The translations under genes were made by a program, and so were the position numbers. Of a stretch of 64,000 nt of DNA, positions 55,401-62,109 are shown piece after piece. Source of the stretch: JBKHBT01 sp046542255 (lineage in GTDB: Bacteria > UBP14 > UBA6098 > JBKHBT01); NCBI GenBank assembly GCA_046542255.1, contig JBKHBT010000006.1, forward strand, positions 1 to 64,000, in the 5' to 3' direction. The notes beneath the pieces were generated by a model, which was not told where the DNA came from, did no database searches, and was given only the letters and a program-made list of their open reading frames with translations. How positions within the stretch are numbered: the stretch's first letter is position 1; each line of letters starts with the position of its first letter.

Positions 55401-57108
55401 TATCATGAGTGAATAATAGACCTTTTCCATTCATGGCATATGTTCGAAGAGCATCTGCAGATGCAGCAGTAAGGTCGAATCCTCCATAGGAATCCGCACA
55501 GCCGAACATTATAACATGATAATCCATCATAGAGCGGTCTATAGCAGTGTGCATCGTGCCTGTTTCATCGATATATCTGGCGCTGACCATTGTCTCGGGA
55601 TCGCCGGTTGTGAGCGCTGCATTGAATGCCGATGTCCTGATAAGGAAAATCTTGATATTAAGCGGAGGGTCGCCATCGGCCATATATTCGTATATAGCAT
55701 TGGACATACAATCTGTACAATGACCATCAGGATATACTTGCAAAATATATATAGTATCATGTCCTTCGACCAGCCATAGTGCGCCATCATCCTCGCCATC
55801 TGGATCTGGTGTTAGGATTTCCATATTTGTGAATTCGCCGCTTTCGAAATCTTCCTGAGTGGTCCTAGTTAGATGGGCAAGCCCAGGAAGCTGGCCGCTT
55901 ATATTTATCATAAAATCGCAGCCTTCGTAACCAGGGAAGTCTTCAGAAGCATGCCAGCTTACGCAATGGTCGCCCGTATTGACCGATGGGCCGATATCGC
56001 CTTCGACATCGGTAACTGTCTCGAAAGGTACTTCCCATGTATCTCCACCGTCAGATGATAAATTAAGATAAAGGTCCTGATATGGAACAGAAGCAACTCC
56101 GCCAAGAGTATAACATATCTCAACGATATTTTGGCCATCGCAATCTGTTTCTTCGTAGAATTCGCCAGTAATCGATGGTTCTACACCTTTTCTTTCCAGA
56201 ATTATACGCCGCACAGAATCACAGGGATTATTTGTGATAAAAGTTATCGTATCGTAGAATGTGCCCGTCTCCATCGGCATAAAATCGACTACAAAGTCTT
56301 CACAGTCTCCAGGGCCAAGTCTTCCCGGCGTATCGACAAGGATAAATTCACTGGTATTGGAATGAGTCGTATAGCCGACATTGAGAGTATCGACTGTTTC
56401 ATCAGAATTACATAGTGTTACGCTATATCTTTCGATATCTCCTATTAGGACGCTATCGCCGGCATGTTCGTCTTCTTCGGGCAAGGCCTGCAAAAAGCCA
56501 TGGCCGACAATAATCGTATCTTCCTGGTCGATATAAACGCTATCGAGATAAATTTTATCTGCACCATCCGCACCCGAAAGAAACCAGAAGCTTCGAAGCG
56601 GATCGCAGGCGGGCGAACAGTCTGTCCCAAATTCAAATCGCATAGAAAATTGCCATTCATCGCGTGGAATAAAGAAACCACAACCATCGGTATTATCCCA
56701 CCAACGCCAGTCTCCCTGGGGATATCTGGAAAGGTTAAATTCGCCACTGTCATCGGATATCGCAACAGATGCACCGGATGGAAGCCCATCAATCCATAGC
56801 TTGGCTGTGGCATCGCGTGTACCTCCATCATCGATATTGAATTGCGAAACCATTCCAATATTTCCGGTATGGGGATTATAGAAGAAGAAAAGATGTGCTT
56901 CATAGGCTTCTTCATATCCGGTATGCATCGATGCCGAAGTGTATTCGAACCACTCTGCTTCTGTGGTAGAATCTGTAATAATTGGCTCTACGCACATAGT
57001 ATCACCACGCCAGATAATATAAAAATACCCGGCTGGATAGCCTTCCTGGCCCAAAAGGGAAAATATAGCCATGATGATAAAAACTAAAATCAATAATCTT
57101 GTTTTCAT
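52498..57108 (-). CDS. 1536-residue exported multidomain protein with type A sorting tail
   Basis: Residues 1-21 are a signal peptide. Next comes an all-beta region with a Hydin/SPD-2-like segment (VDFMPMETGTFYDTITFIT), then at about 430-720 a region that resembles the GATase1-like DUF5057 fold (VIMFGCADSYGGFD, GLLFTHDTIARG, then Tyr/His-rich repeats), and an Ig-like part. A cohesin-like domain at about 905-1040 (MELQFDPTIARPINIETEG) and a following block with SPGWNLVSLP and SRGWNIIGAT match the protein at 43604. The tail starts GIYPNPFNSSVTIEL and ends VILIK. Surface-exposed or released; no classical catalytic site can be asserted. GTGAGGAA precedes the ATG. Confidence 0.87.
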   Translation of the reverse strand: MKTRLLILVFIIMAIFSLLGQEGYPAGYFYIIWRGDTMCVEPIITDSTTEAEWFEYTSASMHTGYEEAYEAHLFFFYNPHTGNIGMVSQFNIDDGGTRDATAKLWIDGLPSGASVAISDDSGEFNLSRYPQGDWRWWDNTDGCGFFIPRDEWQFSMRFEFGTDCSPACDPLRSFWFLSGADGADKIYLDSVYIDQEDTIIVGHGFLQALPEEDEHAGDSVLIGDIERYSVTLCNSDETVDTLNVGYTTHSNTSEFILVDTPGRLGPGDCEDFVVDFMPMETGTFYDTITFITNNPCDSVRRIILERKGVEPSITGEFYEETDCDGQNIVEICYTLGGVASVPYQDLYLNLSSDGGDTWEVPFETVTDVEGDIGPSVNTGDHCVSWHASEDFPGYEGCDFMINISGQLPGLAHLTRTTQEDFESGEFTNMEILTPDPDGEDDGALWLVEGHDTIYILQVYPDGHCTDCMSNAIYEYMADGDPPLNIKIFLIRTSAFNAALTTGDPETMVSARYIDETGTMHTAIDRSMMDYHVIMFGCADSYGGFDLTAASADALRTYAMNGKGLLFTHDTIARGRTWFTSLTDISGLSSRDGSWTTFTSVDRAVPDTLDVLNHPFDIPESFSVRTTHWLGQEVVDGLGLYFGPGGVSGGDTKLYWHNYHNPDYNSFSSFYSYGHIEEAPREWEAKAMLNSIYYSYHGGIGTGIYQADPIAFEGGANLYNVTWSADIPPCGGSINIEIAADTCIGETECWTTWFPVTHETPELAMFDQIKYRVGMSSARECESPVLHWVSIDVFDSTIIEHNIEGCIDTWAPRVSIDCPTDTFIMFDTVHFEWEIEDMFYNNDPCSVYVNYCGETEIFLPEENSIDWPVPTRYCDSTWVNIRVAARDSFCNWGFDECSAYCMPIWWVYPRIEAPVTCPGETSLVAVMVDSIEYGWINTIQMELQFDPTIARPINIETEGTFTAGWTIDDVSPSPEDGTIDFTVRSPVAIDAGEGGTIVYIKCYVPEDARAGSYAPIRFVDATFNSGNPDYVATDGIFAVCVEPESWLGTLRLNKAIDPDTEKDLVLAIGADPAATGHYDAGTDLIILPVTPGVVDAYIDYPYEDGTHIRGLRRDIRPNETPQTWIIPTFGESDGKVRWNPDRLPDGNFTINGIDMKADSFTYFGLDDTLVVVWDIPDMMVNEMTFSPGWNLVSLPVVPVPYSGSEIFEFSPVEPFGYNTEERIYYAAEELTAGTGYWVFMTHDTIVQIAGLPVESVNVNLSRGWNIIGATSEERDVSETCTSPSEITIGDIYGYDGSAYTPASSFVPGEGYWLLASEDAIYSNPSGGLYCKLYPVMEDIDYAKIFVDGMPLEFGQTGFAETGLDRYDKAYPPALPDQARDMASFRRDGFELIRDISADNYWNLYLPQDAEISVELPKNYGSCFIDDEYIASDEIYHLRSGYHKVAISDIIPRSNTITGIYPNPFNSSVTIELSDGSNAEFIEVYDVMGSHITTLEISDNSANWNGENSNGIPVQSGIYLFALEGTQSSETQRVILIK

Positions 57109-57201
57109 AATTCCTCACTTCCTTCTATTTTAATATCCAATTATTCTGTAAATTTAAGAAAATACATAAGAAAAGCAATGATTTTAACCATATATATCAA
57201 A

Positions 57202-58197
57202 TTAACGTGATGGCCGATAATAAACTTTAATCGGATTTTCAACGATGACTCTGTCTCGAATATTCTCCTCTTGTCGACATAGTCTGTACTGTTCGAGTTT
57301 TTTTTCGTAATAATCATGGAGTTGGTGGTTGATTTCGATATTTTCCCGATTTATTTCTTTGCCTGCTTTGCCCATAAAAAGAGCGCCGCTAATGAAAAAT
57401 ATCGAGCTTACACCAATCGTTACCTTATGCCATGTCGGGAAGTCTTTTTTTTCGCCGCTTTTTTGCTTACTATCGCTATCGATAAAAAGTGGGGTTACAA
57501 TGCCTGCGACACCTGCGCCAGTTAGGCCCAAACCGATGAATTTCGATGGATTGCTCTGTAGGGTATCCCTGTATTCTGGAAGCTGCGGCCTCTGGCAATT
57601 AAGCTCTTTGGTGAACTCTATCGGTGTTAAAGAAATATCGAGATAAGCCAGTGTGTCTTTTGGGACATTTATGATAGTATCTATCGATGCATAGCCATCA
57701 CTTGCTATTTGTAATCTGACTCGGCGAGGGGGAGAAATCTTGACCATCTCTCTTGCATTTATCTTCCTGCCATCGACATGGATAAATGATGCCTTATCAG
57801 AAACTTTTACCTCCAGATAGCCAAAATCTTTTCTGATGGGCATTTCGGTATAGCTACAATCTAGAAAAAGATCATTTTGTCTATTTGCTTTGACGTTTAA
57901 GCTGCGTGAATACTCTTTGCCATTACAATTGAAAATTATTTTATAGTTACCGGCCAACAGCTTACCAGTAAAAGGCACTTCGCGCCAGCCTTCGACACCC
58001 TGGATTCGGAATCTGGTAGTTCTGGTTGGAGTAGCATTGATTTTGATATCGCCCCATAAAATTTCTGCTCGGCAATATGGGCAATATCTGGAATCTATAT
58101 CGATAGTCCGTTCACAATTTGGACAATTTATTTGCTCATATTGCTGGGCGTATAAACTGCAAAGAAATATAATTAACAATATCCATATCTTTTTCAT
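57202..58197 (-). CDS. Exported zinc-ribbon/PEGA protein with two membrane helices
   Basis: I start it at the ATG at 58197 (the GTG 6 nt upstream has no ribosome binding site either). Residues 1-18 form a signal peptide, followed immediately by a zinc ribbon with Cys25, Cys28, Cys39 and Cys42 (CPNC...CPYC). Two PEGA-like beta domains follow (about 48-115 and 125-192; note LQIASDGYASIDTIINVPK). Two hydrophobic helices at 219-238 and 258-277 bracket a short hydrophilic loop, and a charged helical tail ends the protein. It lies just after the kinase gene and probably works with it. I do not know of a described family with this order of domains. Confidence 0.75.
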   Translation of the reverse strand: MKKIWILLIIFLCSLYAQQYEQINCPNCERTIDIDSRYCPYCRAEILWGDIKINATPTRTTRFRIQGVEGWREVPFTGKLLAGNYKIIFNCNGKEYSRSLNVKANRQNDLFLDCSYTEMPIRKDFGYLEVKVSDKASFIHVDGRKINAREMVKISPPRRVRLQIASDGYASIDTIINVPKDTLAYLDISLTPIEFTKELNCQRPQLPEYRDTLQSNPSKFIGLGLTGAGVAGIVTPLFIDSDSKQKSGEKKDFPTWHKVTIGVSSIFFISGALFMGKAGKEINRENIEINHQLHDYYEKKLEQYRLCRQEENIRDRVIVENPIKVYYRPSR

Positions 58198-58275
58198 AGC
58201 CACTACTTTTTTATGCTAATAAAATCAAGCACTTTCTATGCATATAAATAATAAGAAATATCGATAAATAACAAG

Positions 58276-60627
58276 CTAATATTTAAACTCGAATGGACAA
58301 TTTTTACATCCAGAAGCATCGGGTGGATTTAATGTATTGCATTCCGGGCATCTTTTTTTCTTCAATTCGAAATCATAGAAGCATCTTGGGCAAGTTGCCA
58401 GTTTATGCTTGCTATAAAAATGGTAGCTGCATTGTGAGCAAATTTTATTTTCGAGATTCGCAAGAAGTTTCCTATCTGTCAGATTTCCCTGTATATTATT
58501 GCTATCAGGCTCTTCGATAGAACCAAAAATAAGTGAATCTTTCTGGATAAAGCCGAATAGGGGATTTTTGCCACCGAAATCATCATAGTCTATTATACCA
58601 GTTTTATTTCTTTGGATAGTATTTCCGCTGATTTCGACTAAGGCATTTCCAGAAGACAAAACGCCAATATTATTACTCATAATTTCAGAATTGCGGATAT
58701 TTACTATAGTACTTTCGCCTCTCGCTTCGATTGCAATATTATTATCCAAAAAACGATTACCAGATAGAGAAGCTTTGGCATTATAGTAAACAAAAAGGCC
58801 ATAGGATTTATTCGAGATTTTGCAATTTTCAAGCTGCAGTTTTGCATTTTCCCCACGGACAGAAATTCCCGGATTTTTTTCATTATCGCGTTTTGCACTC
58901 TCATCGGTTATTATGCAATTTTCCATAAATAAACTACCATTATCGACCAGTACAGCATCATTTTTGATTTTGCCAAGATAATTGATCTCGATTCCTGAAA
59001 TCCTGGCTGATGCTTCATCAGCGACAGTCAAAGGTGTAAGATCATTATTGAGAAGAGTGGTTTTTCCGCTATCTGATGCCACAATAATGATTTCATCATG
59101 CCGAGGATTATCGATTACAAGTGCTTCAATATATGTTCCAGGCCCAATTATGATCGAATCACCGCTTCCGGAGGCAAGAATGGCTTCCTGGATTTTGGTA
59201 AAATCTGCATCGCCATCAAATGATACACGATATGTATTTTGTCCCAGGAATTGCGATATCAATAGCCCACCAAATATTACTATAGTGATGCCAATAATTG
59301 TAAAAAAAAAGATATCACGGCTGGTGAATTTTGGATTTATCTCTTCTGGTTCATTGGTATCTATGATTTTGGTTTCATGGGCTTTTTTGGAGTTTAGATT
59401 TTCTTTTCGGGCTTTCTGTTTGGGCGTAATATCGTATCTTGTTGTAGATTTTTTAGATGTTCTTAAATTATCTTTCTCGATTTGATCCAATATTGCTTTA
59501 TATCTATCCGGTATAATGATCTTTTTGTCTATTACAATATCTTCCGGGCTTTTCTTCTGCTTATTTATTGTCTTTTGGGATTCGTTTGTATTTAATTTCT
59601 CATCTTCGGTTTTTTCTTTTTCATCCAAATCTTCTTTTTGGATATAGTCTTCATCTTGATTTTCAAGGATATCACCGATATCTAAAAAATTTGTGCTGTT
59701 TCTTTCTTTTTCGAAATCTTCAATTTTTAGGATTTCTGGCAAATCGATTTCTACTGTTTTCTTTGCTGTCTTTTTGATTTTTGGTGCATCTGGCAAATAT
59801 TTTTCTGGAATTTTATCAATATGTAATAGTTCTCGAAGCTCTTTTACCGATGCTATTCTCTTGTTTATATCCTTTTCCATGCAGACTCTTACCCAGTCTC
59901 TTGCCTCATCGGGAAGTTCATCGAAATTTGGTTTTTCATTGAGCTGTTTGTACATTAAGGTAACAATATTATTGTTCTCATCGGTGAATGGCGGCTTTAG
60001 TGTAAGCATTTCCCAGGCAAGAACGCCAATTGAATAGATATCGGTTGCGAAGCCCAGTTTATCGCCTTTTATCGCTTCGGGTGCCATATAATCTGGAGTT
60101 CCGATTATAGATGTTTTTTGGGTAAGCTTTTCTATTGTATTGGTCAATGCCTTTGAAATTCCGAAATCTGCAACCAGTGGAGTATTCTCATCTGCGAATA
60201 GGATATTGCCCGGCTTGATATCCCTGTGTATGATATTATGTGAATGAATCTGCTGGAGGCCATTTAGAATTTGGTAGAGAAGCTCACGGGCCTTTTCCCA
60301 TTCGAGTGGCCCATGCTTTCTGAGATATGACATCAAATCGCCGCCTGGCGCCCATTCCATCGATATGAAAACCTCGCCGGTATCGATCAAATAGCAATTA
60401 TAGACTTCGAGGACATTCTTCCCTTTGACTTTGGAGAGAATCCCAGCTTCCTTGATGAGTTTCTTCTGGGCCTGAGCGTCATTTTGGTCAGATGGCAGAA
60501 ACTTCAAGACTATGGCGCGGTCTTTCTGGCGATCGACAGCGAAAAAGACGCGAAAAGTTCCGCCATGGTACTGCTTTAATACCTCGAATCTTCCCAAAAT
60601 TACTATGCCGGGTTTTATAAGTGACAT
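58276..60627 (-). CDS. Transmembrane Ser/Thr kinase with extracytoplasmic beta-helix and zinc ribbons
   Basis: Residues 1-270 are a Hanks-type kinase: a degenerate Gly loop (YHGGTFRVFFAVD), Lys42, HRDIKPGN (134-141), DFG (154-156) and APE (182-184). Thr/Ser residues in TQKTSIIGTPDY form the activation segment. A charged linker (about 275-435) leads to one membrane helix (439-461). Outside, residues 463-715 are a parallel beta-helix with NosD-like turns (PGTYIEALVI, SGNRFLDNNIAIEA, NIGVLSSGNALVEISGN). The C-terminus has two zinc ribbons, Cys730/733/746/749 and Cys760/763/774/777. The kinase looks active; the sensor part may bind a repetitive ligand (inference). The regulator gene lies 28 nt upstream. 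Confidence 0.88.
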   Translation of the reverse strand: MSLIKPGIVILGRFEVLKQYHGGTFRVFFAVDRQKDRAIVLKFLPSDQNDAQAQKKLIKEAGILSKVKGKNVLEVYNCYLIDTGEVFISMEWAPGGDLMSYLRKHGPLEWEKARELLYQILNGLQQIHSHNIIHRDIKPGNILFADENTPLVADFGISKALTNTIEKLTQKTSIIGTPDYMAPEAIKGDKLGFATDIYSIGVLAWEMLTLKPPFTDENNNIVTLMYKQLNEKPNFDELPDEARDWVRVCMEKDINKRIASVKELRELLHIDKIPEKYLPDAPKIKKTAKKTVEIDLPEILKIEDFEKERNSTNFLDIGDILENQDEDYIQKEDLDEKEKTEDEKLNTNESQKTINKQKKSPEDIVIDKKIIIPDRYKAILDQIEKDNLRTSKKSTTRYDITPKQKARKENLNSKKAHETKIIDTNEPEEINPKFTSRDIFFFTIIGITIVIFGGLLISQFLGQNTYRVSFDGDADFTKIQEAILASGSGDSIIIGPGTYIEALVIDNPRHDEIIIVASDSGKTTLLNNDLTPLTVADEASARISGIEINYLGKIKNDAVLVDNGSLFMENCIITDESAKRDNEKNPGISVRGENAKLQLENCKISNKSYGLFVYYNAKASLSGNRFLDNNIAIEARGESTIVNIRNSEIMSNNIGVLSSGNALVEISGNTIQRNKTGIIDYDDFGGKNPLFGFIQKDSLIFGSIEEPDSNNIQGNLTDRKLLANLENKICSQCSYHFYSKHKLATCPRCFYDFELKKKRCPECNTLNPPDASGCKNCPFEFKY

Positions 60628-60655
60628 ATCTCAACCTATGGTAAGTTATTAGCGA

Positions 60656-62050
60656 TTATTTTTCTTTGAGGCCATAACGATCGATTTTCCTGTAAAGGGT
60701 CGATGCATCGATACCCAGAATTCTGGCCGTTTCAGATTTTTTCCAGTCCGTTTGTTCCAAAACCCAATAAATATAGGCTTTTTCGATCGTTTCCATTGTA
60801 GGCATCTTTTTAAATGATGTAGATTCATGAACTGATGAAATGACAGATTCCTTAGATTTAGGAGAAAAACTATCTCTTCCTAATGGAAGATTGCTGGGCT
60901 TTATAACTTCATCTTCGCATAATACCAGGGCTTGCTCGAGGACATTATCCAATTCTCTGACATTGCCTTCCCATTTATTGTTTTCGAGAATATTTTGAGC
61001 TTCCTTGGATATTTTGGGCATCTTTTTATTATGTTTTCTTGCAAGTTTCGCAAGCAAAGAATTTGCAATCGGCAAAATATCCGAAACTCTTTTTCTAAGA
61101 GGCGGAATATGAATATGAAATACCTTCAGGCGATAATAAAGGTCGCTTCGAAAATTGCCTTCCTGTGTCATCGCCTCGAGATCTGCATTGGTTGCGGCAA
61201 TAATTCTTACATCCAATTCGACTTCTTTGGTGGAGCCAACGGGCGTTATTTTCCTGTTTTCTATTGCTCTTAGCAGTTTTACCTGAATCGATGGAGTTGT
61301 TTCGCCAATTTCATCCAGGAAGAATGTACCGCCTTCGGCTGCTTTCATAAGCCCCGGCTTATCGCGATTTGCGCCGGTAAATGCTCCTTTGACATAACCA
61401 AATAATTCTGATTCGAGAAGGTTTTCCGGCAATGCGCCACAATTTATTGCAGTAAAAGGTTTGCCCGAACGAAGAGAAAGTCGGTGAATAGCTCTTGCAA
61501 GAACATCTTTACCCGTGCCGCTTTCGCCAGTTAGCAGTACATTGGTGTCTGTGGTAGCAATTTTGCGTACATATTTTTTCAATGCTTGTACTCTGGGAGA
61601 ACTGCCCACAAAATCATCGAGAGGGTCTTCATTGCTTTTACTTTCGAGTGTCTTTCTAAGTTTGCGATTATCCCTTTTTAATCTGGAGTTTTCCATAGCG
61701 CGGCGAACCGCTGCCGACATTATATCCTTTTGGAAAGGCTTGGCAATATAGTCGAATGCACCCAATCGCAATGCTTCGACAGCCGAAGTCAAAGAAGTAT
61801 AAGCTGTTATGACAATAATCGGAATATCGGGCAAATCTTTTCTTATTTGCTCGATAAGTTCCAGCCCATCCATATCTGGCATTCTTATATCGGTGATAAT
61901 AAGATCAAAATCCTGCTGCTGGATTGCCTCCAATGCTTTTTCTGCCGACTGTCTTGTTGAAACTTCGTAATTTTGACGAGAAAGCATAATCGATAACATC
62001 TCGCCCATACTCTTTTCATCATCGACAATAAGTATTTTACCCGAATACAT
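60656..62050 (-). CDS. NtrC-family sigma-54-dependent response regulator
   Basis: Start at the ATG at 62050, with AAGGAAG before it; a longer frame begins 36 nt upstream. The 464-residue product has a receiver domain with phosphorylatable Asp54 (IITDIRMPDMDG), Asp10/Asp11 and Lys104. The AAA+ domain has GESGTGKD (175-182), the sigma-54-contacting GAFTGA (222-227) and FFLDEIGE (243-250). A Fis-type helix-turn-helix ends the protein (ILGIDASTLYRKIDRYGLKEK region). It would activate sigma-54 promoters on phosphorylation. No histidine kinase gene is next to it, which is unusual; the adjacent gene encodes a Ser/Thr kinase. Confidence 0.95.
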   Translation of the reverse strand: MYSGKILIVDDEKSMGEMLSIMLSRQNYEVSTRQSAEKALEAIQQQDFDLIITDIRMPDMDGLELIEQIRKDLPDIPIIVITAYTSLTSAVEALRLGAFDYIAKPFQKDIMSAAVRRAMENSRLKRDNRKLRKTLESKSNEDPLDDFVGSSPRVQALKKYVRKIATTDTNVLLTGESGTGKDVLARAIHRLSLRSGKPFTAINCGALPENLLESELFGYVKGAFTGANRDKPGLMKAAEGGTFFLDEIGETTPSIQVKLLRAIENRKITPVGSTKEVELDVRIIAATNADLEAMTQEGNFRSDLYYRLKVFHIHIPPLRKRVSDILPIANSLLAKLARKHNKKMPKISKEAQNILENNKWEGNVRELDNVLEQALVLCEDEVIKPSNLPLGRDSFSPKSKESVISSVHESTSFKKMPTMETIEKAYIYWVLEQTDWKKSETARILGIDASTLYRKIDRYGLKEK

Positions 62051-62109
62051 AATCTTCCTTATCTTTGAATACCAAAATCTTATCAATCAAAATTCAGCCC
62101 TCCATCTGA

